From assembly GCA_964058805.1 (NCBI GenBank), contig CAXKVV010001863.1:1-19999 (forward strand): 19,999 nt of DNA. The letters are read 5' to 3'. Made by a program: the position numbers and the translations under genes. Of the stretch, positions 1 through 12,083 are shown piece by piece (position 1 is the first letter of the stretch; every line of letters starts with the position of its first letter). The DNA comes from Schoenoplectus triqueter (Eukaryota > Streptophyta > Magnoliopsida > Poales > Cyperaceae). The notes under the pieces were generated by a model. That model worked only from the letters and a program-made list of their open reading frames with translations, made no database searches and was not told where the DNA came from.

Positions 1-232
1 GACGCCCTCGATACCGCCGAAAACGAGTCCGGGCGCACAAAACATTAAAACGTGATCCAACGCCCTCGATATCGCCGAAAACAAGTCCGAGCGCGCAAAA
101 AGTGAAAACGGAACCCGACGCCCTCGTTATCGCCGAAAACGAGTCCGGGCGCACAAAACATGAAAACGTGACCCGACGCCCCCGGTACCGCCGAAAATGA
201 GTTCGGGCGCGCAAAACATGAAAACGATACCC

Positions 233-269
233 GACGCCCTCGATACCGCCGAAAATGAGTCCGGGACCC
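233..269. repeat. 37-bp short satellite unit (first example)
   Basis: This unit runs from GACGCCCTCG through GAGTCCGGG straight into ACCC. It lacks 21 bp between the CGGG at monomer positions 30-33 and the CGGG at 51-54, as expected of deletion between these 4-bp repeats. The next unit begins GACGAGCTC instead of GACGCCCTC. Verified further examples are 1086-1122, 4042-4078 and 5918-5954. The linked GAGCT also occurs at 3350, 10326, 11058, 12033, 15595, 16243, 16826, 18637 and 19422. Confidence 0.85.
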
Positions 270-675
270 GACGAGCTCGGTACCGCCGAAAAAAAGTCCG
301 GGCACGCAAAACGTGAAAACGGGACCCGACGCGTTCGAGACCGCCGAAAACGAGTCCGGGCGCTCAAAACATGAAAACGGGACCCGACGCCCTCGGTACC
401 GCTGAAAATGAGTTCGGGCGCGCAAAACAAGAAAACGATACCCGACGCCCTTGAGACCGCCGAAAACGAGTCCGGGCACGCAAAACATTAAAACGTGACC
501 CGACGCCCTCGATATCGCCGAAAACTAGACCGGGCGCGCAAAACGTGAAAACGGGACCCGACGCCCTCGGTATCGCCGAAAACGAGTCCGGGCGCACAAA
601 ACATGAAAACGGGACCCGACGCCCTCTGTTCCGCCGAAAATGAGTTCGGGCGCGCAAAACAAGAAAACGATACCC

Positions 676-706
676 GACGCCCTCGATACCGCCGAAAACG
701 GGACCG
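676..706. repeat. 31-bp short satellite unit (first example)
   Basis: This unit goes from CCGAAAAC directly into GGGACC. It lacks exactly 27 bp, the distance between the two GAAAACG copies at monomer positions 19-25 and 46-52. The following unit carries CTCGAGACC in place of CTCGGTACC. The same pair (short unit, then CTCGAGACC or a close variant) recurs dozens of times on both sides of the LTR. Confidence 0.85.
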
Positions 707-780
707 GACGCCCTCGAGACCGCCGAAAATGAGTCCGGGCTTGCAAAACATTAAAACGTGACCCGACGCCCTCGGTACCG

Positions 781-1080
781 CCGAAAATGAGTTCGGGCGC
801 GCAAAACATGAAAACAATACCCGACGCCCTCGATACAGCCGAAAACGGAACCCGACGCCCTCCAGACCGCCGAAAACGAGTCCGGGCGCGCAAAACATTA
901 AAACGGGACCAGACGCCCTCGATATCGCCGAAAACGACTCCGAGAGCGCAAAACGTGAAAACGGGACCCGACGCCCTTGGTACCGCCGAAAACGAGTCCG
1001 GGCTCGCAAAACATGAAAACGGGCCCCGACGCCCTCGGTACCGCCGAAAATGAGTTCGGGCGCGCAAAACATGAAAACGA
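781..1080. repeat. Satellite block matching 14056-14355 across the LTR
   Basis: It aligns without indels to 14056-14355 (offset 13,275) with about 9 differences in 300 bp by eye. Shared rare variants are CCCTCCAGACC (858 and 14133), the AACGACTCCG unit and GGGCTCGCAAAAC (1011 and 14275). The match ends near 1100, where the left copy has a 37-bp unit and the right a 31-bp one. Confidence 0.78.
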
Positions 1081-1380
1081 TACCCGACGCCCTCGATACC
1101 GCCGAAAATGAGTCCGGGACCCGACGAGCTCGATACCGCCGAAAAAAAGTCCGGGCCCGCAAAACGTGAAAACGGGACCCGACGCGTTCGAGACCGCCGA
1201 AAACGAGTCCGGACGCGCAAAACATTAAAACGGGACCAAACGCCCTCGGTACCTCCGAAAATGAGTTCGGGCGCGCAAAACATGAAAACGATACCCGACG
1301 CCCTCGATACCGCCGAAAATGGGACCCGACGCCCTCGAGACAGCCGAAAACGAGTCCGGGCGCACAAAACATGAAAACAG

Positions 1381-1900
1381 GACCCGACGCCCTCGGTATC
1401 GCCGAAAACGAGTTCGGGCGCCCAAAACAAGAAAACGGGACTCGACGCCCTCGTTACCTCAAAAAACGAGTTCGGGAGCGCAAAACATGAAAACGAGACC
1501 CGACGCCCTCGGAACCGCCGAAAACGAGTCCGGGCGCGCAAAACATGAAAACTGGACCCGACGCCCACGGTACCGCCGAAAATGAGTTCGGGCGCGCAAA
1601 ACATGAAAACGATACCCGACGCCCTCAATACCGCCGAAAACGGGACCAGACGCCCTCGAGACCGCCGAAAATGAGTCTGGGCGCTCAAAACATTAAAACG
1701 GGACCCGACGCCCTCGATATCGCCGAAAACGAGTTCGGGCGCGCAAAACATGAAAACGATACCCGACGCCCTCGATACGCCGAAAACGGGACCCGACGCC
1801 CTCGAGACCGCCGAAAACGAGTCTAGGCGCGCAAAACATTAAAACGGGACCCGACGCCCTCGATATCGCCGAAAACGTCTCTGGGCGCGCAAAACATGAA
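1381..1900. repeat. Duplicated satellite block, copy 1 (partner 5272-5791)
   Basis: It matches 5272-5791 at an offset of 3,891 bp. Four rare variants coincide: the CGTTACCTCAAAAAACGAG unit (1452 and 5343), CCCTCAATACCGCC (1622 and 5513), CTCGATACGCCG with a 3-bp deletion (1771 and 5662) and GTCTAGGCGC (1821 and 5712). Confidence 0.78.
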
Positions 1901-2280
1901 AACGGGACCCGACGCCCTAGGTACCGCCGAAAACGAGTCCGGGCGCGCAAAACATGAAAACGGAACCCGATGCCTTCGGTACCGCCGAAAATGAGTTCGG
2001 GTGCGCAAAACATGAAAACGATACCCGACGCCCTCGATACCGCCGAAAACGAGTCCGGGCGCGCAAAACATAAAAACGTGACCCACCGCCCTCGGTACCG
2101 CCGAAAACGAGTCCGGGTGCGCAAAACATGGAAACGGGACCTGACGCCCTCGGTACCGCCGAAAACGAGTCCGGGCGCGCAAAACATGGAAACGGGACCC
2201 GACGCCCTCGGTACCGCCGAAAACGAGTCCGGGCGCGCAAAACATGAAAACGGGACCCGACGCCCTCGGTACCGCCGAAA

Positions 2281-3600
2281 ATGAGTTCGGGCGCGCACAA
2301 CATGAAAACGATACCCGACGCCCTCGATACCGCCGAAAACGGGACCGGACGCCCCCGAGACCGCCGAAAATTAGTCCGGGCGCGCAAAACATTGAAACGG
2401 GACCCGACGCCCTGGTACCGCCGAAAATGAGTTCGGGCGCGCAAAACATGAAAACGATACCCGACGCCCTCGATACCGCCGAAAACAGAACCCGACGCCC
2501 TTGAGACCGCCGAAAACGAGTCCGGGCGCGCAAAACATTAAAACGGGACCCGACGCCCTCGATATCGCCGAAAACGAGTCCGGGCCCGCAAAACGTGAAA
2601 ACGGGACCCGAAGCCCTTGGTACCGCCGAAAATGAGTCTGGGCGCGCAAAACATGAAAACGGGCCCCGACGCCCTCGGTACCGCCGAAAATGAGTTCATG
2701 CGCGCAAAACATGAAAACGATACCCGACGCCCTCGATACCGCCGAAAACGGGTCCCGACGCCCTCGAGACCGCCGTAAAGGAGTCCGGGCGCACAAAACA
2801 TGAAAACGGTACCCGACGCCCTCTGTATCGCCGAAAACGAGTCCGAGCGCGCAAAACATGAAAACAGGACCCGACGCCCTCGGTACCGCCGAAAATAAGT
2901 TCGGGCGCGCAAAACATGAAAACGATACCCGACGCCCTCGATACCGCCGAAAACGAGTCCGGGCGCGCAAAACATTAAAACGGGACCCGACGCCCTCGGT
3001 ACCGCCGAAAATGAGTTCGGACGCGCAAAACATGAAAACGATACCCGACGCCCTCGATACCGCCGAAAACGGGACCTGACGTCCTCGAGACCGCCGAAAA
3101 CGAGTCCGGGCCCGCAAAACATTAAAACGGGACCCGACGCCCTCGATATCGCCGAAAACGTGTCCGGGCGCGCAAAACGTGCAAACGGGACCCAACACCC
3201 TCAGTACCGCCGAAAACGAGTCCGGGCGCGCAAAACATGAAAACGGGACCCGACGCCCTCGGTACCGCCAAAAATGAGTTCGGGCGCGCAAAACATGAAA
3301 ACGATACCCGACGCCCTCGATACCGCCGAAAATGTGTCCGGGACCCGACGAGCTCCGTACCGCCGAAAACGAGTCCGGGCGCGCAAAACGAGAAAACGGG
3401 ACCCGACGCCCGCGGTACCACCGAAAACGAGTCCGGGGCGCAAAACATGAAAACGGGACCCGACGCCCTCGTTACCGTCAAAAACGAGTCCGGGAGCGCA
3501 AAACATGAAATCGAGACCCGACGCCCTCTGTACCGTCGAAAACGAGTCCGGGCGAGCAAAACATGAAAACGGGACCCGACGCCTTCGATACCGCCGAAAA
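2281..3600. repeat. Duplicated satellite block, copy 1 (partner 7144-8516)
   Basis: It aligns with 7144-8516 at an offset of 4,863-4,864 bp over most of its length. Shared rare variants include GGACCGGACGCCCCCGAG (2342 and 7205), AGAACCCGACGCCCTT with a GAGA or AAGA end (2487 and 7351), AAAGGAGTCC (2777 and 7641) and GTGCAAAC followed by ACACCCTCAG (3179 and 8043). The offset drops to 4,858 where this copy has a 37-bp unit and the partner a 31-bp unit. It rises to 4,916 after about 3500 because the partner has one extra 58-bp unit. Confidence 0.75.
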
Positions 3601-4090
3601 TGAGTTCGGGCGCGCAAAACATGAAAACGACACCCGACGCCCTCGATACCGCCGAAAACGAGTCCGTGCGCGCAAAACATTAAAACGGGACCCGACGCCC
3701 TCGATATCGCCGAAAACGAGTCCGGACGCGCAAAACGTTAAAACGGGACCCGACGCCCTCGGTACCGCCGAAAACGAGTCCGGGCGCACAAAACTTGAAA
3801 ACGGGACCCGACGCCCTCGATACCGCCGAAAACGAGTCCGGGCGCGCAAAACATGAAAACGATACCCGACGCCCTCGATTCCGCCGAACACGACTCCGGG
3901 CGCGCAAAACGTGAAAACGGGACCCGACGCCCTTGGTACCGCCGAAAATGAGTCCGGGCGCGCAAAACATGAAAACGGGCCCCAACGCCCTCGGTACAGC
4001 CAAAAATGAGTTCGGGCGCGCAAAACATGAAAACAATACCCGACGCCCTCGATACCGCCGAAAATGAGTCCGGGACCCGACGAGCTCGGT
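3241..4090. repeat. Duplicated satellite block, copy 1 (partner 10217-11066)
   Basis: This run of about 15 units matches 10217-11066 at a constant offset of 6,976 bp. By eye I count 18 differences and no indels over 3301-4080, about 98% identity, well above what neighbouring units show to each other. Rare landmarks coincide exactly: GTCCGGGGCG (a 1-bp deletion) at 3431 and 10407, CTCTGTACCGTCG at 3526 and 10502, GTCCGTGCG at 3662 and 10638, CACAAAACTT at 3787 and 10763, and GAACACGAC at 3886 and 10862. The match weakens before about 3240 and ends soon after 4090. Confidence 0.85.
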
Positions 4091-4689
4091 ACCGCCGAAA
4101 AAAGTCCGGGCGCGCAAAACGTGAAAACGGGACCCGACGCGTTCGAGACCGCCGAAAACGAGTCCGGACACGCAAAACATTAAAACGGGACCAAACGCAC
4201 TCGGTACCGCCGAAAATGAGTTCGGGCGCGCAAAACATGAAAACGATACCCGACGCCCTCGATACCGCCGAAAATGGGACCCGACGCCCTCGAGACCGCC
4301 GAAAACGAGTCCGGGCGCACAAAACATGAAAACGGGACACGACGCCCTCGGTATCGCCGAAAACGAGTCCGGGCGCGCAAAACATTAAAACGGGACCCGA
4401 CGCCCTCGGTACCGCCGAAAACGAGTCCGGGTGCGCAAAACATGAAAACTGGACCCGACGCCCACGTTACCGCCGAAAATGAGTTCGGGCGCGCAAAACA
4501 TGAAAACGATACCCTACGCCCTCGATACCGCCGAAAACGGGACCGGACGCCCTCAAGACCGCCGAAAATGAGTCCGGGCGCGCAAAACATTAAAACGGGA
4601 CCCGACATCCTCGATATAGCCGAAAACGAGTCGAGGCGCGCAAAACATGAAAACGAGACCCGACGCCCTCGGTACCGCCGAAAACGAGT

Positions 4690-5190
4690 CCGGGCGCGCA
4701 AAACATGAAAACGATACCCGACGCCCTCGATACCGCCGAAAACGGGACCGGATGCCCCCGAGAGCGCCGAAAATGAGTCCGGGCGCGCAAAACATTAAAA
4801 CGGGACCCGACACCCTCGGTACCGCCGAAAATGAGTTCGGGCGCGCAAAACATGAAAACGATACCCGACGCCCTCGATACCGCCGAAAACAGAACCCGAC
4901 GCCCTTAAGACCGCCGAAAACGAGTCCGGGCGCGCAAAACATGAAAACGGGCCCCGACGCCCTCGGTACCGCCGAAAATGAGTTCGTGCGCGCAAAACAT
5001 GAAAACGATACCCGACTCCCTCGATACCGCCGAAAACGGTTCCCGACGCCCTCGAGACCGCCGAAAAGGAGTCCGGGCGCACAAAACATGAAAACGGGAC
5101 CCGACGCCCTCGGTATCGCCGAAAACGAGTCCGGGCGCGCAAAACATGAAAACAAGACCCGACACCCTCTGTACCGCCAAAAATGAGTTC
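4690..5190. repeat. Third, shortened copy of the 2.3 kb / 7.2 kb block
   Basis: It shares with the other two copies the GGACCGGA(C/T)GCCCCCGAGA unit (near 4746), the GCCCTT(A/G)AGA unit at 4901, GTTCGTGCGCGC or a close variant near 4982, and AAAGGAGTCC at 5065. Between 4901 and 5065 it is 116 bp (two units) shorter than both other copies. A dimer deletion here is simpler than two independent gains elsewhere. Confidence 0.65.
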
Positions 5191-5271
5191 GGGCGCGCAA
5201 AACATGAAAACTGGACCCGACGCCCACGGTACCGCCGAAAACGAGTCCGCGCGCACAAAACATGAAAACAG

Positions 5272-5791
5272 GACCTGACGCCCTCGGTATCGCCGAAAAC
5301 GAGTCCGGGCGCCCAAAACATGAAAACGGGACTCGACGCCGTCGTTACCTCAAAAAACGAGTTCGGGAGCGCAAAACATAAAGTCGAGACCCGACGCCCT
5401 CGGTACCGCCGAAAACGAGTCCGGGCGCGCAAAACATGAAAACTGGACCCGACGCCCACGGTACCGCCGAAAATGAGTTCGGGCGCGCAAAACATGAATA
5501 CGATACCCGACGCCCTCAATACCGCCGAAAAAGGGACCGGACGCCCTCGAGACCGCCGAAAATGAGTCCGGGCGCGCAAAACATTAAAACGGGACCCGAC
5601 GCCCTCGATATCGCCGAAAACGAGTTCGAGCACGCAAAACATGAAAACGATACCCGACGCCCTCGATACGCCGAAAACGGGACCCGACGCCCTCGAGACC
5701 GCCGAAAACGAGTCTAGGCGCGCAAAACATTAAAACGGGACCCGACGCCCTTGATATCGCCGAAAACGACTCCGGGCGCGCAAAACATGAA
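5272..5791. repeat. Duplicated satellite block, copy 2 (partner 1381-1900)
   Basis: This is the partner of 1381-1900. The units that follow it (about 5792-6240) resemble 945-1400 instead, at an offset of about 4,832, with GGACCAAACGCCCTCGG and TACCTCCGA shared at 1232 and 6064. The order is therefore end-of-block then start-of-block, as expected if a repeat of about 0.94 kb (4,832 minus 3,891) was once tandem here. Confidence 0.75.
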
Positions 5792-7143
5792 AACGGGACC
5801 CGACGCCCTTGGTACCGCCGAAAACGAGTCCGGGCGCGCAAAACATGAAAACGGGCCCCGACGCCCTCGGTACCGCCGAAAATGAGTTCGGGCGCGCAAA
5901 ACATGAAAACGATACCCGACGCCCTCGATACCGCCGAAAATGAGTCCGGGACCCGACGAGCTCGGTACCGCCGAAAAAAAGTCCGGGCACGCAAAACGTG
6001 AAAACGGGACCCGACGCGTTCTAGACCGTCGAAAACGAGTCCGAACGCGCAAAACATTAAAATGGGACCAAACGCCCTCGGTACCTCCGACAATGAGTTC
6101 GGGCGCGCAGAACATGAAAACGATACCCGACGCCCTCGATACCGCCGAAAATGGGACCCGACGCCCTCGAGACAGCCGAAAACGAGTCCGGGCGCACAAA
6201 ACATGAAAACGGGACTCGACGCCCTCGGTATCGCCAAAAACGAGTCCCGGCGCTCAAAACATGAAAACGGGACCCGACGCCCTCGGTACCGCCGAAAATG
6301 AGTCCGGGCGCGCAAAACATGAAAACTGGACACGACGCCCACGGTACCGCCGAAAATGAGTTCGGGCGCGCAAAATATGAAAACGATACCCGACGCCCTC
6401 GATACCGCCGAAAACGGGACCGGACGCCCTCTAGACCGCCGAAAATGAGTCCGGACGCGCAAAACGTGGAAACGGGACCCGACGCGTTCGAGACCGCCGA
6501 AAACGAGTCCGGACGCGCAAAACATTAAAACGGGACCAAACGCACTCGGTACCGCCGAAAATGAGTTCGGGCGTGCAAAACATGAAAACGATACCCGACG
6601 CCATCGATACCGCCGAAAATGGGATCCGACGCCCTCGAGACCGCCGAAAACGAGTCCGGGGGCACAAAACATGAAAATGGGACCCGACGCCCTCGGTATC
6701 GCCGAAAACGAGTCCGGGCGCGCAAAACATGAAAACGGGACCCGACGCCCTCGTTACCTCCGAAAATGAGTCCGGGCGCGCAAAAAATTAAAACGGGACC
6801 CGACGCCCTCGGTACCGCCGAAAACGAGTCCGGGCGAGCAAAACATGAAAACTGGACCCGACGCCCACGGTACCGCCGAAAATGAGTTCGGGCGCGCAAA
6901 ACATGAAAACGATACCCGACGCCCTCGATACCGCCGAAAACGGGACCGGACGCCCTCGAGACCGCCGAAAATGAGTCCGGGCGCGTAAAACATTAAAACG
7001 GGACCCGACGCCCTCGATATAGCCGAAAACGAGTCTAGGCGCGCAAAACGTGAAAACAGGACCCAACGCCTCGGTACCGCCGAAAACGAGTCTGGGCGCG
7101 CAAAACATGAAAACGAGACCCGACGCCCTCGGTACCACCGAAA

Positions 7144-8516
7144 ATGAGTTCGGGCGCGCAAAACATGAAAACGATACCCGACGCCCTCGATACCGCCGAA
7201 AACGGGACCGGACGCCCCCGAGACCGCCGAAAATGAGTCCAGGCGCGCAAAACATTAAAACGGGACCCGACGCCCTCGGTACCGCCGAAAATGAGTTCGG
7301 GCGCGCAAAACATGAAAACGATACCCGACGCCCTCGATACCGCCGAAAACAGAACCCGACGCCCTTAAGACCGCCGAAAACGAGTCCGGGCGCGCAAAAC
7401 ATTAAAACGGGACCCGACTCCCTAGATATCGCCGAAAACAAGTCCGGTCGCGCAAAACGTGAAAACGGAATTCGAAGCCCATGGTACCGTCGAAAACGAG
7501 TCCGGGCGCGCAAAACATGAAAACGGGCCCCGACGCCCTCGGTACCGCCGAAAATGAGTTCGTGCGCGCAAAACATGAAAACGATACCCGACGCCCTCGA
7601 TACCGCCGAAAATGGTTCCAGACGCCCTCGAGACCGTCGAAAAGGAGTCCGGGCGCACAAAACATGAAAACGGGACCCGACGCCCTCGATATCGCCGAAA
7701 ACGAGTCCGGGCGCGCAAAACATGAAAACGGGACCCGACGCCCTCTGTACCGCCGAAAATGAGTTCGGGCGCGCAAAACATGAAAACGAAACCCGACGCC
7801 CGCGAGACCGCCGAAAACGAGTCCGGGCGCGCAAAACATTAAAACGGGACCCGACGCCCTCGGTACCGCCGAAAATGAGTTCGGACGCGCAAAACATAAA
7901 AACGATACCCGACGCCCTCGATACCGCCGAAAACGGGACCCGACGCCCTCGAGACCGCCGAAAACGAGTCCGGGCCCGCAAAACAATAAAACGGGACCTG
8001 ACGCCCTCGATATCGTCGAAAACGAGTCCGGGCGCGCAAAACGTGCAAACGGGACCCAACACCCTCAGTACCGCCGAAAACGAGTCCGGGCGCGCAAAAC
8101 ATGAAAACGGGACCCGACGCCCTCGGTACCACCGAAAATGAGTTCGGGCGCGCAAAACATGAAAACGATAGCCGACGCCCTCGATATCGCCGAAAACGAT
8201 ACCCGACGAGCTTCGTACCGCCGAAAACGAGTCCGGGCGCGCAAAACGTGAAAACTTGACTCGACGCCCTCGGTACCACCGAAAACGAGTCCGGGGCGCA
8301 AAACATGAAAACGAGACCCGACGCCCTCGTTATCGTCAAAAACGAGTCCGGTAGCGCAAAACATGAAATCGAGACCCGACGCCCTCGGTACCGCCGAAAA
8401 TGAGTTCGGGCGCGCAAAACATAAAAACGATACCCGACGCCCTCTGTACCGTCGAAAACGAGTCCGGGCGCGCAAAACATGAAAACGGGACCCGACGCCT
8501 TCGGTACCGCCGAAAA
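7144..8516. repeat. Duplicated satellite block, copy 2 (partner 2281-3600)
   Basis: This is the partner of 2281-3600. A third, shortened relative lies at about 4690-5190: it shares GCCCTTAAGA (4901 and 7361) and AAAGGAGTCC (5065 and 7641), but the offset changes from 2,460 to 2,576. The middle copy therefore lacks two units (116 bp) that both others keep. Confidence 0.72.
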
Positions 8517-8959
8517 TGAGTTCGGGCGCGCAAAACATGAAAACGATACCCGACGCCCTCGGTAACGCCGAAAACGAGTCCGGGCGCGCAAAACATAAAA
8601 ACGATACCCGACGCCCTCTGTACCGCCGAAAACGAGTCCGGGCGCGCAAAACATTAAAACGGGACCCGACGCCCTCGATATCGCCGAAAACGAGTCCGGG
8701 CGCGCAAAACGTGAAAACGGGACCCGACGCCCTGGGTACCGCCGAAAACGAGTTCGGGCACGCAAAACATGAAAACGAGACCCGACGCCTTCGGTACCGC
8801 CGAAAACGAGTCCGGGCGCGCAACACATGAAAACGATACCCGACGCCCTCGGTACCGCCGAAAACGAGTCCGGGCGCGCAAAACATAAAAACGATACCCG
8901 ACGCCCTCTGTACCGCCGAAAACGAGTCCGGGCGCGCAAAACATTAAAACGGAACCCGA

Positions 8960-9600
8960 CGCCCTCGATATCGCCGAAAATGAGTCCGGGCGCGCAAAAC
9001 GTGAAAACTGGACCCGACGCCCTCGGTACCGCCGAAAACGAGTCCGGGCGCACAAAACTTGAAAACGGGACCCGACGCCCTCGGTACCGCCGAAAATGAG
9101 TTCGGGCGCGCAAAACTTGTAAACGATACCCGACGCCCTCGATACCGCCGAAAACGGGACCCGACGCCCTCGAGACCGCCGAAAACGAGTCTGGGCGCGC
9201 AAAACATTAAAACGAGACCCGACGCCCTCGATAATGCAAAACATTAAAACGAGTCCGGGCGCGCAAAACGTTAAAACGGGACCCGACGCCCTTGGTACCG
9301 TCGAAAATGAGTCCGGGCGCGCAAAACATGAAAACGGGACCCGACGCCCTCGGTACCGCCGAAAATGAGTTTGGGCGCGCAAAACATGAAAACGATACCC
9401 GACGCCCTCGATACCGCCGAAAATGTGTCTGGGACCCGACGAGCTTCGTACCGCCGAAAACGAGTCCGGGCGCGCAAAGCGTGAAAACGGGACTCGACGC
9501 CCTCGGTACCACCGAAAACGAGTCCGGGGCGCAAAACATGAAAACGAGACCCGACGCCCTCGTTATCGTCAAAAACGAGTCCGGTAGCGCAAAACATGAA
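8960..9600. repeat. 885-bp higher-order repeat, copy 1
   Basis: It aligns with 9845-10485 at an offset of 885 bp. Shared landmarks are CACAAAACTT (9051 and 9936), the 64-bp hybrid unit (9221 and 10106) and GTCCGGGGCG (9522 and 10407). By eye I count about 14 differences over 9241-9600. A related stretch at about 8197-8560 aligns with 9430-9793 at an offset of 1,233. Confidence 0.75.
9221..9284. repeat. 64-bp hybrid satellite unit
   Basis: A two-unit stretch (116 bp) shortened by 52 bp, read as a 21-bp loss after CTCGATAA plus a 31-bp loss joining CATTAAAACG straight to AGTCCGGG. The second junction lies in the shared AAAACG of the two sub-units. The same composite recurs at 10106-10169 and 11813-11876, so it was made once and copied. 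Confidence 0.7.
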
Positions 9601-9844
9601 ATCGAGACCTGACGCCCTCGGTACCGCCGAAAATGAGTTCGGGCGCGCAAAACATAAAAACGATACCCGACGCCCTCTGTACCGTCGAAAACGAGTCCGG
9701 GCGCGCAAAACATGAAAACGGGACCCGACGCCTTCGGTACCGCCGAAAATGAGTTCGGGCGCGCAAAACATGAAAACGATACCCGACGCCCTCGGTACCG
9801 CCGAAAACGAGTCCGGGCGCGCAAAACATTAAAACGGGACCCGA

Positions 9845-10485
9845 CGCCCTCGATATCGCCGAAAATGAGTCCTGGCGTGCAAAACGTGAAAACGGGACCC
9901 GACGCCCTCGGTACCGTCGAAAACGAGTCCGAGCGCACAAAACTTGAAAACGGGACCAAACGCCCTCGGTACCGCCGAAAATGAGTTCGTGCGCGCAAAA
10001 CATGAAAACGATACCCGACGCCCTCGATACCGCCGAAAACGGGACCCGACGCCCTCGAGACTGCCGAAAACGAGTCTGGGCGCGCAAAAAATTAAAACGG
10101 GACCCGACGCCCTCGATAACGCAAAACATTAAAACGAGTCCGGGCGCGCAAAACGTTAAAACGGGACCCGATGCCCTTGGTACCGTCGAAAACGAGTCCG
10201 GGCCCGCAAAACATGAAAACGGGACCCGACGCCCTCGGTACCGCCGAAAATGAGTTCGGGCGAGCAACACATGAAAACGATACCCGACGCCCTCGATACC
10301 GCCGAAAATGTGTCCGGGACCCGACGAGCTCCGTACCGCCGAAAACGAGTCTGGGCGCGCAAAACGTGAAAACGGGACCCGACGCCCTCGGTACCACCGA
10401 AAACGAGTCCGGGGCGCAAAACATGAAAACGGGACCCGACGCCCTCGTTACCGTCAAAAACGAGTCCGGGAGCGCAAAACATGAA
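9845..10485. repeat. 885-bp higher-order repeat, copy 2
   Basis: This is the partner of 8960-9600 at +885. The repeat is about 15 units long, counting its shorter units. Further relatives of its parts occur at 10763 (CACAAAACTT, at +827, one unit less) and at 11701 and 11813 (CACAAAACTT and the 64-bp hybrid unit). Confidence 0.75.
10106..10169. repeat. 64-bp hybrid satellite unit
   Basis: Second copy of the hybrid unit, 885 bp after the first, with GATAACGC in place of GATAATGC at the first junction. Confidence 0.7.
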
Positions 10486-11066
10486 ATCGAGACCCGACGC
10501 CCTCTGTACCGTCGAAAACGAGTCCGGGCGCGCAAAACATGAAAACGGGACCCGACGCCTTCGGTACCGCCGAAAATGAGTTCGGGCGCGCAAAACATGA
10601 AAACGATACCCGACGCCCTCGATACCGCCGAAAACGAGTCCGTGCGCGCAAAACATTAAAACGGGACCCGACGCCCTCGATATCGCCGAAAACGAGTCCG
10701 GGCGCGCAAAAAGTGAAAACGGGACCCGACGCCCTCGGTATCGCCGAAAACGAGTCCGGGCGCACAAAACTTGAAAACGGGACCCGACGCCCTCGGTACC
10801 GCCGAAAACGAGTCCGGGTGCGCAAAACATGAAAACGATACCCGACGCCCTCGATACCGCCGAACACGACTCCGGGCGCGTAAAACGTGAAAACGGGACC
10901 CGACGCCCTTGGTACCGCCGAAAACGAGTCCGGGCGCGCAAAACATGAAAACGGGCCCCGACGCCCTCGGTACCGCCAAAAATGAGTTCGGGCGCGCAAA
11001 ACATGAAAACAATACCCGACGCCCTCGATACCGCCGAAAATGAGTCCGGGACGCGACGAGCTCGGT
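10217..11066. repeat. Duplicated satellite block, copy 2 (partner 3241-4090)
   Basis: This is the partner of 3241-4090, with all its landmark variants in the same order and spacing, including the 37-bp unit ending at GAGCTCCG (10326) and the second one at 11058. On its left side it is also linked to 9332-9600 through the 885-bp repeat, so it belongs to two overlapping duplication histories. Confidence 0.85.
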
Positions 11067-11812
11067 ACAGCCGAAAACAAGTCCGAGCGCGCAAAACGTG
11101 AAAACGGGACCCGACGCCCTCGGTACCGCCGAAAACGAGTCCGGGCGCGCAAAACGTGAAAACGGGACCCAACGCGCTTGGTACCGCCGAAAACGAGTCC
11201 GGGCGCGCAAAACATGAAAACGGGACCCGACGCCCTCGGTACCGCCGAAAATGAGTTCGGGCGCGCAAAACATGAAAACTATACCCGACGCCCTCGATAC
11301 CGCCGAAAACGGAACCCGACACCCTCGAGACAGCCGAAAACGAGTCCGGGCGCGCAAAACATTAAAACGGGACCCGACGCCCTTGGTATCGCCGAAAATG
11401 AGTCCGGGCGCGCAAAACATGAAAACGGGACCCGACGCCTTCGGTACCGCCGAAAATGAGTTCGGGCGCGCAAAACATGAAAACGATACCCGATGCCCTC
11501 GGTACCGCCGAAAACGAGTCCGGGCGCGCAGAACATAAAAACGATACCTGACACCCTCTTTACCGCCGAAAACGAGTCCGGGCGCGCAAAACATTAAAAC
11601 GGGACCCGACGCCCTCGATATCGCCGAAAATGAGTCCGGGCGCGCAAAACGTGAAAACGGGACCCGACGCCCTCGGAACCGCCGAAAACGAGTCCGGGCG
11701 CACAAAACTTGAAAACGGGACCCGACGCCCTCGGTACCGCTGAAAATGAGTTCGGGCGCGCAAAACATGAAAACGGGACCCGACGCCCTCGATACGGCCG
11801 AAAACGGGACCC

Positions 11813-11876
11813 GACGCCCTCGATAACGCAAAACCTTAAAACGAGTTCGGGCGCGCAAAACGTTAAAACGGGACCC
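11813..11876. repeat. 64-bp hybrid satellite unit
   Basis: Third copy of the hybrid unit, with GATAACGCAAAACC at the first junction and AGTTCGGG at the second. It lies about 210 bp before the LTR insertion. Confidence 0.7.
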
Positions 11877-12083
11877 GACGCCCTTGGTACCGTCGAAAAC
11901 GAGTCCGGGCGCGCAAAACATGAAAACGGGCCCCGACGCCCTCGGTACCGCCGAAAATGAGTTCGGGCGCGCAAAACATGAAAACGATACCCGACACCCT
12001 CGATACCGCCGAAAATGAGTCCGGGACCCGACGAGCTCGGTACCGCCGAAAACAAGTCCGGGCGCGCAAAACGTGAAAACGGG

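Noticed and set aside
273..284. Vector polylinker (GAGCTCGGTACC as in pUC-type cloning sites)
   Set aside because: The 12-bp match arises where the GAGCTC variant meets the normal GGTACC of the monomer. It recurs at several places and the flanks are satellite, not vector.
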